Translations under genes and position numbers: made by a program
The notes under the pieces: model-generated
Databases searched by the model: none
The model's input: the letters and a program-made list of their open reading frames with translations, nothing else
Told to the model about the DNA's origin: nothing
Origin: Glaciecola sp041380235
GTDB lineage: Bacteria; Pseudomonadota; Gammaproteobacteria; Enterobacterales; Alteromonadaceae
NCBI RefSeq assembly: GCF_041380235.1
Contig: NZ_JBGIYY010000002.1
Span: 272,289-336,288 of the forward strand
Direction: 5' to 3'
Length of the DNA stretch: 64,000 nt
Shown: piece after piece, positions 37,212 through 45,519 of the stretch
Layout of the letters: each line of letters opens with the position of its first letter
How positions within the stretch are numbered: position 1 is the first letter of the stretch

Positions 37212-37778
37212 CTAGTTGTCATCAACAAGAATATCAAAAATATCCGCTAATTCAGTTTTACCAGCACGAATTTCATCTTTGCTTAAGCCCGATAGTTCAT
37301 GTGGGAACACCAACCAATCGGTGCTTTCATGGATAAAATAATCAGGGATCAGCGCCGTTTTATTATTTGTTGGTTTATACCAAGGCGTCGCGATCCTGAT
37401 ATCTTTTGGGGCATTTAAACGCATTAATGCCTGTACCTGTTCAATCAGCGCAGCTACTGAGCGGCCTGAATCAAAAACGTCGTCTACAATCAAAAGTTTA
37501 TCGTTGGCATTGGCGTTTTCAATGAGATAGTGTAACCCGTGAACCTTAATTTCTTTAGCCTGCTGATTAATACCGTAATATGAAGATGTACGAACCGCAA
37601 TGTGGTCAGTTGGCGCATTTTTAAATTCAAAAAATTCTTGAACCGCAATGCCAATAGGCGCTCCGCCACGCCAGATACCAACAATGAAATCGGGGCGAAA
37701 ACCATCTTTATAGGCAAGCGCTGCCACCCTAAATGAGTCACGTAGTAAGTCTGCACTGCTGATATATACTTTATTCAC
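37212..37778 (-). CDS. Purine-type phosphoribosyltransferase
   Basis: The 188-residue protein has the PRPP-binding signature LLIVDDVFDSGRSV near residues 95-108, and an earlier DFIVGIWRGGAPIG loop. Together these mark a type I phosphoribosyltransferase similar to xanthine/hypoxanthine-guanine enzymes. The C-terminal part (WLVFPHEL) is typical of the bacterial xanthine-guanine branch. It begins at GTG 37776-37778. It lies 106 bases downstream of the LolC/E gene on the same strand and may be its operon partner. The base specificity is not certain. Confidence 0.82.
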   Translation of the reverse strand: MNKVYISSADLLRDSFRVAALAYKDGFRPDFIVGIWRGGAPIGIAVQEFFEFKNAPTDHIAVRTSSYYGINQQAKEIKVHGLHYLIENANANDKLLIVDDVFDSGRSVAALIEQVQALMRLNAPKDIRIATPWYKPTNNKTALIPDYFIHESTDWLVFPHELSGLSKDEIRAGKTELADIFDILVDDN

Positions 37779-37884
37779 GAGTTTATTGTTACCTATATTA
37801 AGTGATTTACTTCACTGACATTTTTAAGCGCATAGCGATTGAATGTATCAAGTTTGACGCCTTTTTTTCTGGCAAGTATATCGT

Positions 37885-39081
37885 TTATTCACTGCGCAAG
37901 CTATTTGCAGGATGGATAGAGGCAGCTTTGAATGCAGGATAGAGCGAGACTATCGCACATAGCAGCATGCTGCACGCTGCTATAAACGCGATTTGCTGCC
38001 ACTGAATATCTATCGGTAAGCCCTGCCCGTTTTCCCCAAATGCCAAACCGGTGTCAAACCAGCCTAAAATAGTATTCAGTTGCCAAGCACACAGCAATCC
38101 TAACAACACGCCACTAATCGCGCCCTTAAGACCGTTAAATATACCGTTAAACAAAAATATTTTCATAATGTCTGCGCGCAGTAGACCCTGTGTTTGCAAT
38201 ATTGCGATATCTGAGCGCTTCTCTGCCACCACCATAACTAGGGCTGAAATCACATTAAACGCCGCCACAGCGATGACCAACATGAGCATTAGTACCATCA
38301 TGTTTTTTTCCATTTTGACGGCATCAAATAGTGCTCCTTGTCGCTCACGCCAGGTGCGAAATTGAAAGCCATTTTGAGCCAAATAGTCTGCTACGGGCGC
38401 AAATGCAAAGGCATCTTTGAGATATAATCGGGTATCTGCAATGTCACTGGTTTTTTGCCGATGCAGTCGCGCCGCATCATCGATATGCATTAAAATTACC
38501 TTATCATCCATCTCAGAATTTACACTGAACAGGCCTGCCACTGTGACTAAACGCTGACTGGGAACCCTTCCCAAGGGGGTATATACGCTAGACTCTGTGG
38601 ATATTACGCGTAACCTTTGGCCGGTTCGGACATTGAGCTGTGCTGCCAAAATTTGACTAATGATGACATTAAAGCTACCCGGTCTTAATGCTAAGTAATC
38701 ACCCTGTATCATTCGTTCTGCAATGATTGAATAAGACTGCGCCGATGGGGCATCGATACCCTGTAAAATTAAGCCTTTCAATTGGCTGCGAGATTGCACT
38801 ATAACTTCACGCTCAACATAGGCTACTCGAGCGTGTATTTGTTGACCAATTTCGTCGCTTAGCGCAATTGGAGGTGGCTGCTCAACAATGACGTGGGGCA
38901 AAATGCCTAAAATACGATTCTTAAGCTGCCCTTCTAATCCATTCATGACCGAAAGCACTATAATTAAAGCGGCAATACCCAACATAATGCCAACCACTGA
39001 AAAGCGATTGATAAATGCAACAAAGCTTCGGTTAGCGGCTGAACGTGAGTAGCGCCATGCAATAAAATGAGAAACAGACAT
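37885..39081 (-). CDS. LolC/LolE family lipoprotein-releasing permease
   Basis: This inner-membrane permease family extracts outer-membrane lipoproteins and hands them to LolA. The 398-residue protein has one N-terminal membrane helix (MLGIAALIIVLSVMNGLEGQL, in parts, near 33-53), a large periplasmic domain, and three C-terminal helices. The family phrase SVMNGLEGQLKNRILGILPH is split between LolC- and LolE-like spellings, so I do not choose. The ATPase LolD and the second permease, which usually flank it, are missing. mfd, their frequent neighbour, is present 0.8 kb away on the other strand. Confidence 0.85.
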   Translation of the reverse strand: MSVSHFIAWRYSRSAANRSFVAFINRFSVVGIMLGIAALIIVLSVMNGLEGQLKNRILGILPHVIVEQPPPIALSDEIGQQIHARVAYVEREVIVQSRSQLKGLILQGIDAPSAQSYSIIAERMIQGDYLALRPGSFNVIISQILAAQLNVRTGQRLRVISTESSVYTPLGRVPSQRLVTVAGLFSVNSEMDDKVILMHIDDAARLHRQKTSDIADTRLYLKDAFAFAPVADYLAQNGFQFRTWRERQGALFDAVKMEKNMMVLMLMLVIAVAAFNVISALVMVVAEKRSDIAILQTQGLLRADIMKIFLFNGIFNGLKGAISGVLLGLLCAWQLNTILGWFDTGLAFGENGQGLPIDIQWQQIAFIAACSMLLCAIVSLYPAFKAASIHPANSLRSE

Positions 39082-39191
39082 AAATAATGATAAAATCCTT
39101 GAATTGCGCTAAGTTTACTATCAATTACGATGCTTTGTGTGAGAAAATTTCGGCGCAAAAGTGAATAATAAATAACAAACTGAGAACGAAC

Positions 39192-39770
39192 TTGAATAAC
39201 CTAACCGAAAAGCTTGATCAGTTTAATGAATTTTTTCTAATCGCTCATCCGCTTAAAGTCAATTTGCAAGAGGCTACCGAAGCAGATGCCACTCAGTCTC
39301 TGGCACAGTTTGAGCAATCGATGCCCTATGCCTTTAGAATTTCATCGCAAATGTCTGAAATAGAGTCAAAAGCCCTACGCCCTTTCAGAAGCATGGGTGA
39401 AAAATTTGATGACTTGGTCGAGTATCTGCAGCTTCAAGCGAAGAAAATGGATTTGATGATGTCGTACATTTTGCAGCAGCAGGATGAGGCTGAATATCGT
39501 CAAACCGCGACTAAATTTGGTGGCGGTGGCGTGATTATAAAGCTTAAGCACGAGGTTAACTTGGGCGCATATGCCACCATTAAGCTATTTTTAGAAAACG
39601 AAGCGGCGGCTATTTACTGCATTGCCCAAGCCGTTCAATGCGAAGCACTTGAAGACGGTTTTAACGTAAGTTATGCCTACACGCGCATTCGTGAAGAAGA
39701 CCAAGAACTGTTAGTGCGCGCCAGCCTGCATCTGCAAACTGCGCAATTGCGTAAAAACCAAACTGAGTGA
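39192..39770 (+). CDS. Atypical PilZ-like domain protein upstream of mfd
   Basis: The 192-residue protein begins at TTG 39192 with GAGA upstream. The N-terminal half is helical (EYLQLQAKKMDLMMSYILQQ near 80-100). The C-terminal half reads as a beta barrel, with FGGGGVIIKL, NLGAYATIKLFL and a final YTRIREEDQELLVRASLHLQ. That ending resembles PilZ-type proteins next to mfd in Alteromonas relatives. A canonical RxxxR plus D/NxSxxG pair is not seen, so c-di-GMP binding is doubtful. It is divergent from the Lol permease and 130 bases before mfd. Confidence 0.6.
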   Translation: MNNLTEKLDQFNEFFLIAHPLKVNLQEATEADATQSLAQFEQSMPYAFRISSQMSEIESKALRPFRSMGEKFDDLVEYLQLQAKKMDLMMSYILQQQDEAEYRQTATKFGGGGVIIKLKHEVNLGAYATIKLFLENEAAAIYCIAQAVQCEALEDGFNVSYAYTRIREEDQELLVRASLHLQTAQLRKNQTE

Positions 39771-39900
39771 TAGCTTCGACTTTACGATCTGAAATAACGC
39801 CGAGTTAACTTAAATCCTAAACAAAACAATGACTCTTAGTCGCTGGCAGTCAGTGACAGAGCAACTCTTTTGTTAATGCTGTACGAGAGCCTATTGATAC

Positions 39901-42900
39901 ATGTCTTTATTTGAACCGCGCTTAGCGATTAAGAAAAACACGTCTAATATTATTGACCATATTCGCTGGTCGCAACTCACTGGCGCCAGCAAAAGCCTAG
40001 CGCTTGCAAAGGCTGCGGCTTCTCATGACGGCCCCCTAGTGGTGATCACGCAAGATACGTCTCACGCATTAATGCTCGAAAAAGAAATACGCTTTTTTAG
40101 CGGCAAAACTCATGTTGATGTGCATTTGTTCCCTGATTGGGAAACACTGCCTTATGATGCCTTTTCACCGCATCAAGATATTGTTTCAAAACGTTTAGAG
40201 ACCCTCTACTTACTCAGTAAAAAGCAAGCCGGTGTGTTTTTAATACCGATTAACACCTTTCTGCAGCGTCAAGCGCCTGTGGAATATGTTGGACAGCACC
40301 TGCTTTATCTAAACAAAGGGCAAAAGCTCGACCCGGCAGAATTTAGACGCACACTAGAAAAAGCCGGATATTTGCATGTTAGTCAGGTGATGTCACACAG
40401 CGAGTTTTGTGTTCGTGGCAGTATTATCGATCTTTATCCTATGGGTAGCGACCACCCCTTTCGCATTGATTTGTTCGATGACGAAATAGATTCTATTCGC
40501 GACTTTGATCCCTCTTCACAGCGAAGCTTAGACAGCATTGACGAAATACGTATGCTTCCGGCTAGAGAATTTCCAACCGATAAAGAAGCCATAAGCTTAT
40601 TTCGCAATCAATATCTCGACATGTTCCCAAATGCCAACAATGCCGACCATGAGTCGGTGTTCTATCAGGTATGTCGAGGCACTATGCCTGGCGGCGTAGA
40701 GTATTATCTGCCACTGTTTTTTGAACAAACCGCGACCATATTTGACTATCTCCATGAAGACAGTCTGTTCGTGTTCGATGAAGCCCTACAAAGCGCTTCT
40801 GACAAATTTTGGCGAGACTTGCATAACCGTCACGAGCAATACCAATTTAACCTTGCGCGCCCGCTACTTGCTCCCGAAAAACTTTATCAGCCAACCGGTG
40901 AGATGCTCAGCGTCCTTAAAACTTGGCCGAGCATGCAGTTTTCGAGTAAAACCGGCAGCCCAAGTAAAGGATTTGCTAACTTTAAGTGTGAGCCAATAGA
41001 CAATATTGGTATCGACATGACGGCCACTAATCCGTATACGGCAATCCAAGCTGAAGTCAAAAAAGCACAGTCGTCAAAAACGCCCGTGCTGTTTGTGGCT
41101 GAATCTACTGGGCACAAAGAGGCGCTGCTCGATATTCTGGCCAAAGCGAAAATTCGGCCCGAAGCACATGCTAAGTTTGCACAAACTGAGTTAAATAAAA
41201 GCCCTATTTCGATAGTAATTGGCTCTGTTGAAGACAGTTTTATATGCAAAGATAAAGCCTCACCACTGCTGGTGGTTACCGAAAAGCAACTGCTTGGCCA
41301 TAAAGTTGCGCGTCGTAAACAGAGCAAGCGCTCTGCGCAGGTAGACGAAAGCGCCATCATCAGAAATTTAGCCGAGCTCTCTGAAGGTTCTCCGGTGGTG
41401 CATTTTGAGCACGGTGTAGGCAGGTTCATTGGCTTACAAACCTTAGATGCAGGCGGTATCACCACAGAATATTTGTGCATTGCGTACGCAAAACAAGCAA
41501 AATTATACGTTCCGGTTTCTTCCTTACACCTTATTAGCCGATATAGCGGCGGCGATGCTGATCATGCTCCACTGCATAATTTAGGCAACGATACGTGGAC
41601 TAAAGCGAAGAAAAAGGCCGCCGAGCGCGTTAGAGACGTCGCCGCACAGTTACTGGATATTTACGCGAAACGCGCCGCAAAACCTGGCTTTGCTTACCCA
41701 ATTGATTGGCAAGAATATCGTACATTTTCTGACAGTTTTCCTTATACTGAGACCGACGATCAGGCACGCGCCATAAACGCTGTGCTGCAAGATATGGGCT
41801 CGCCAAACGCCATGGACCGCTTAGTGTGCGGCGATGTGGGCTTTGGTAAAACCGAGGTTGCTATGCGTGCGGCGTATATAGCCGCAGCAAATGGTAAACA
41901 GGTGGCAATTTTAGTGCCGACTACTTTACTCGCGCAGCAGCATTATGAGAACTTTAAAAACCGATTTTCACAGTTTCCATTCACTATTGAGGTGATGTCG
42001 CGCTTTGTCAGCGCAAAAGAGCAAAAACTCACCGCTGAGCGCATTTCTCTGGGGCAAGCCGATATCATAGTGGGCACCCATAAACTATTGCAAGACGACA
42101 TACAGTTTAAAGATTTAGGCCTAGTGATTATTGACGAAGAACATCGCTTTGGTGTGCGTCAAAAAGAGAAGTTTAAAGCCCTGCGAGCCGACGTCGATAT
42201 TTTAACTTTGACCGCTACGCCGATCCCCAGAACACTTAATATGGCGCTTAGCGGCATGCGCGATTTGTCCATTATCGCTACGCCTCCAGCAAAAAGATTG
42301 GCGGTAAAAACCTTTGTGCTCAAGCGTCACGACGATATTATTCGCGAGGCAATTATGCGCGAAATTTTACGCGGTGGTCAGGTGTATTTCTTACACAACG
42401 AAGTTAAGACCATCGAAAAAACCGCTCGCGAAATTGAAGACATTGTTCCAGAAGCGCGTATTGCCATTGGTCACGGGCAAATGCGCGAGCGCGAGTTAGA
42501 AAGCGTGATGAACGACTTTTATCATCAGCGCTATAACGTTTTAGTATGCTCGACGATTATCGAAACAGGTATAGATGTGGCCACTGCAAATACCATCATT
42601 ATGGATCGCGCCGATCACTTAGGCTTAGCACAGCTGCACCAATTGCGTGGCCGCGTTGGACGCTCCCATCACCAGGCCTATGCTTATTTGCTAACGCCTC
42701 ATCCCAAACGCATGACCAAGGACTCTGTTAAACGCTTAGAAGCCATTGCGTCACTAGAAGACCTTGGCGCAGGTTTTGCGCTCGCTACGCATGACTTAGA
42801 AATAAGAGGCGCCGGTGAATTACTGGGTGATGACCAATCTGGGCAAATTAATGCGATTGGCTTCTCGTTGTATATGGAAATGCTTGAAAAGGCAGTAGAA

Positions 42901-43395
42901 GCCCTTAAAGAAGGCAGAGAGCCTAGTTTGAGCGATGCATTAGGACGACAAACCGAAATTGAGCTTCGGATCGCGGCGTTGATCCCCGATGATTACATTG
43001 GCGATGTGAACGTTCGTCTGTCGCTTTATAAAAAGCTCGCCAGTTGCAAAAACCAAGACGATATAGACGAATATCAAATCGAATTAATTGACCGTTTTGG
43101 CTTATTACCTGAGCCCACAAAGAATCTAGTTGCCATCGCGATGATGAAATTGATTGCAAATCAAATAGGGATTAGCAAAATTGAATTCACCGAAATTGGC
43201 GGCTCATTTGAATTTACTCAAGACACAAAAATTGATCCCGGTTACTTAATTCAATTGATTCAAACTAAACCGACTCAATATCGCTTTGATGGCCCGCAAA
43301 AACTGCGTGTAATCAAAAAAACTTCCGCTAACAAGGAACGTATAGAATTGGTACACTCAATGCTGGAAAGATTGTTAAAGGAATGTCATGGCTGA
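39901..43395 (+). CDS. mfd: Transcription-repair coupling factor
   Basis: Mfd displaces stalled RNA polymerase and recruits UvrA. It has 1164 residues, near the usual 1150. The N-terminal UvrB-like homology region includes FPDWETLPYDAFSPH near 78-92. The RNA polymerase-interacting domain is around 490-560, with VHFEHGVGRFIGL. The RecG-like translocase has Walker A GDVGFGKTEVAMRAAY near 645, DEEHRFG near 744-750, and TATPIPRTLNMAL following. The TRCF C-terminal domain ends in MLERLLKECHG. All motifs are intact. The last eight bases overlap csiV. Confidence 0.97.
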   Translation: MSLFEPRLAIKKNTSNIIDHIRWSQLTGASKSLALAKAAASHDGPLVVITQDTSHALMLEKEIRFFSGKTHVDVHLFPDWETLPYDAFSPHQDIVSKRLETLYLLSKKQAGVFLIPINTFLQRQAPVEYVGQHLLYLNKGQKLDPAEFRRTLEKAGYLHVSQVMSHSEFCVRGSIIDLYPMGSDHPFRIDLFDDEIDSIRDFDPSSQRSLDSIDEIRMLPAREFPTDKEAISLFRNQYLDMFPNANNADHESVFYQVCRGTMPGGVEYYLPLFFEQTATIFDYLHEDSLFVFDEALQSASDKFWRDLHNRHEQYQFNLARPLLAPEKLYQPTGEMLSVLKTWPSMQFSSKTGSPSKGFANFKCEPIDNIGIDMTATNPYTAIQAEVKKAQSSKTPVLFVAESTGHKEALLDILAKAKIRPEAHAKFAQTELNKSPISIVIGSVEDSFICKDKASPLLVVTEKQLLGHKVARRKQSKRSAQVDESAIIRNLAELSEGSPVVHFEHGVGRFIGLQTLDAGGITTEYLCIAYAKQAKLYVPVSSLHLISRYSGGDADHAPLHNLGNDTWTKAKKKAAERVRDVAAQLLDIYAKRAAKPGFAYPIDWQEYRTFSDSFPYTETDDQARAINAVLQDMGSPNAMDRLVCGDVGFGKTEVAMRAAYIAAANGKQVAILVPTTLLAQQHYENFKNRFSQFPFTIEVMSRFVSAKEQKLTAERISLGQADIIVGTHKLLQDDIQFKDLGLVIIDEEHRFGVRQKEKFKALRADVDILTLTATPIPRTLNMALSGMRDLSIIATPPAKRLAVKTFVLKRHDDIIREAIMREILRGGQVYFLHNEVKTIEKTAREIEDIVPEARIAIGHGQMRERELESVMNDFYHQRYNVLVCSTIIETGIDVATANTIIMDRADHLGLAQLHQLRGRVGRSHHQAYAYLLTPHPKRMTKDSVKRLEAIASLEDLGAGFALATHDLEIRGAGELLGDDQSGQINAIGFSLYMEMLEKAVEALKEGREPSLSDALGRQTEIELRIAALIPDDYIGDVNVRLSLYKKLASCKNQDDIDEYQIELIDRFGLLPEPTKNLVAIAMMKLIANQIGISKIEFTEIGGSFEFTQDTKIDPGYLIQLIQTKPTQYRFDGPQKLRVIKKTSANKERIELVHSMLERLLKECHG

Positions 43396-44647
43396 GTTTT
43401 CTACTAGGCACCTGCTAAAGTCATCAATATTGTTTGTGACTGTCGCACTATCGTGTGTGCCTTCAACGTTTGCGCAAGAAAGTGATTCGGACTGGTGGTT
43501 CGATATCGAGTTTATCGCTTTTAAGCGGGATTTGCTGCCTGGTCACCCTGAAGATTTCGCACAAACCGACTACGTCTTTTCTGACGACTCGCCCTTTGAT
43601 CTATTTACGATAGACTTATTCAAACGCACAAATCCAACGTTTCGCTTGGCAAATGCCCTGCCCGACTGCGACCCAAACAAGCGCAGCGTCACCCTAGCAG
43701 ACTTAACAATAAGCTCATTTGATGTTGAGGGCTTACTACAAGAATTTGAGCGCGACAGGCAAGCGCTAACAGAAACCTTAAGCGGTCAGGATACATCTGT
43801 AGATAATGTGCTGTTTGATATCTCACATCTACAGTTTGTTGAACAGCAACAATATTGGCTGACGCAAGAACCTCCGCACTTGCCGGTCCTGACCTGCACT
43901 AGCGAACTGGCGTATGATGATTTTGATCAAGTGCCCCAGCAATTCTTCGCAAATTCACCCTATCTCATCGGGCATCACAGTGTCTTGGCAAATGAACAAT
44001 TGCCTCTCAGTGAGTATGCAAAACGAGTATTTGCTCAACGAGACATCACCCCGATTATTTACACCGCTTGGCGTCAACCTGTAATATTCGGCGAAGACAA
44101 TGCATCGTTTTATCGTATTTTTGCCGGCAAACGCTTGGACCCTTCAGCCAAGGTAAAGGACGATACACTCGAAAATACCGAAGCCGACGCGGTGCTTAAA
44201 ACTCCGATTGACGACACCAGCACAGAAGATTTGCCAGAAACAGCACGAATGGCCTTTGTGCTAAAGCAGTTAAACTTAATCGAAAGTGCGCTCAAATCTG
44301 AACAAGACGTCACTTGGGAAGTCCCAGATGATGCAGCAGATAAAGAGCAAACAGATACGGCCGAAATTACCGCGCAATGGGAATTAGATGGCCTATTTAA
44401 AGTCTACTTAGATTATGTGAATCGCGTACCTTATTTACATGTCGATAGCGAATTTAAACACGCTCGTCTTGACTTAGATGCCAGCGGCACACCCATCCTC
44501 AACAGCTACCCCTCAAAGCAGCGTAGACGCATTATTAGTAAGCAAATACACTACTTTGACCACCCTGCCTTTGGCATTACAGTGCGTCTTGAACGCTATC
44601 AGCCACCTGTTGATAGTGCGCAAAACGTGGGCAATCAACAAAATTAG
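43388..44647 (+). CDS. csiV: CsiV-like peptidoglycan-binding protein
   Basis: The 419-residue protein has a signal peptide ending at about residue 29 (PSTFA before QESDSD). The mature protein opens with WWFDIEFIAFKRD and closes with RRIISKQIHYFDHPAFGITVR (in parts), the PF10972 (CsiV) signatures as I remember them. CsiV proteins help cell-shape integrity and LpoA-linked peptidoglycan synthesis in Vibrio and Shewanella. Position directly after mfd, with an eight-base overlap, is the conserved context of this lineage. An acidic, low-complexity part lies near 250-330. Confidence 0.82.
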   Translation: MAEFSTRHLLKSSILFVTVALSCVPSTFAQESDSDWWFDIEFIAFKRDLLPGHPEDFAQTDYVFSDDSPFDLFTIDLFKRTNPTFRLANALPDCDPNKRSVTLADLTISSFDVEGLLQEFERDRQALTETLSGQDTSVDNVLFDISHLQFVEQQQYWLTQEPPHLPVLTCTSELAYDDFDQVPQQFFANSPYLIGHHSVLANEQLPLSEYAKRVFAQRDITPIIYTAWRQPVIFGEDNASFYRIFAGKRLDPSAKVKDDTLENTEADAVLKTPIDDTSTEDLPETARMAFVLKQLNLIESALKSEQDVTWEVPDDAADKEQTDTAEITAQWELDGLFKVYLDYVNRVPYLHVDSEFKHARLDLDASGTPILNSYPSKQRRRIISKQIHYFDHPAFGITVRLERYQPPVDSAQNVGNQQN

Positions 44648-44670
44648 TCCTCATTCGAGGCTCAAGGTAA

Positions 44671-45219
44671 ATGATGAAAATATACACAAAACAAGGTGAT
44701 AGTGGCCAAACTCAAGTTTACGCCAAAGAAGTACTCAGACTGGATAAAGATGACGCACTGCTAGAGTGCTACGGCACATTAGACGAGCTAAATGCATGGA
44801 TTGGGGTGATTCAGGCAAAATTAAAAACATCAACACCCGCAAATTTTGTGGCTTTACAAGGGTTTAGCAGTGAACTGCAGAATATCCAGCAGCACTTATT
44901 TGCGATTGGTTTTGCAATATCCGATCAGGCTAAACTTTCAGACGATATGATAAACGCATTGGAGCTATCTATTGACGCCATGCAAATGGAAGTCATGCCA
45001 CAAACTAAATTCATCCTACCGGGTGGGCATCCAGTTGCAGCCGATGTGCATGTAGCCCGAACCGTAGCACGGCGCGCTGAGCGACGTTTAGTAAGCCTAT
45101 CGAAAGTACACGACGTGCACCCATTGGCTTTATCATTTGTGAACAGGCTATCAGATTATTTATTTGTATTTTCGAGACTAGTCAATCATATCACTGAACA
45201 TCCTGACATCGAGGTCTAA
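44671..45219 (+). CDS. Cob(I)yrinic acid a,c-diamide adenosyltransferase, PduO type
   Basis: This enzyme adds the adenosyl group of ATP to cob(I)alamin to make coenzyme B12. The 182-residue protein starts KIYTKQGDSGQTQVYAK, with the ATP-binding TKxGDxGxT pattern. It continues ECYGTLDELNAWIGV and ends with RTVARRAERRLVSL and NRLSDYLFVFSRL, all family signatures. Two adjacent ATG codons (44671 and 44674) follow AAGGT; either could be used. No cobalamin biosynthesis gene or B12 riboswitch is nearby. It likely salvages imported B12. Confidence 0.93.
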   Translation: MMKIYTKQGDSGQTQVYAKEVLRLDKDDALLECYGTLDELNAWIGVIQAKLKTSTPANFVALQGFSSELQNIQQHLFAIGFAISDQAKLSDDMINALELSIDAMQMEVMPQTKFILPGGHPVAADVHVARTVARRAERRLVSLSKVHDVHPLALSFVNRLSDYLFVFSRLVNHITEHPDIEV

Positions 45220-45519
45220 TCTAAAAGTGGCGTTTTTATGCGCTAGTCATCTTTTGTTACAAATTATCCAAAAGGCTTCAAACAGTCACTACAACCTTGC
45301 ATTATGGGCCTTTCAAAGACCTTAGCAGAAAGTGGAAGTCTGTGAACCATTCACGTCGTCTTTCATTTGTTTTTTGTAGACTTTAGACTAAGCCTGACAG
45401 TCTGGAAGGTTTTTTACGTAGTCAGTTTAGTACGCAGTTGGCGCGATACGTAGACGGCTCAATTCTAAAATTGAAACATCCAGCACGCATCTCAATATCA
45501 AGACACAAGGAAACACAAT
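45220..45519. other. 300-base intergenic region, no gene seen
   Basis: This gap between the adenosyltransferase and the M1 peptidase is AT-rich, with short repeats such as TAGACT and AGTCTG around 45375-45410. Short open frames on both strands lack start signals. It must carry the M1 peptidase promoter; no convincing -35/-10 pair or terminator was identified. Confidence 0.35.

Noticed and set aside
44648..44670. Cobalamin riboswitch before the PduO-type adenosyltransferase
   Set aside because: Only 23 bases separate it from csiV, too short for a riboswitch, and no B12-box was seen.
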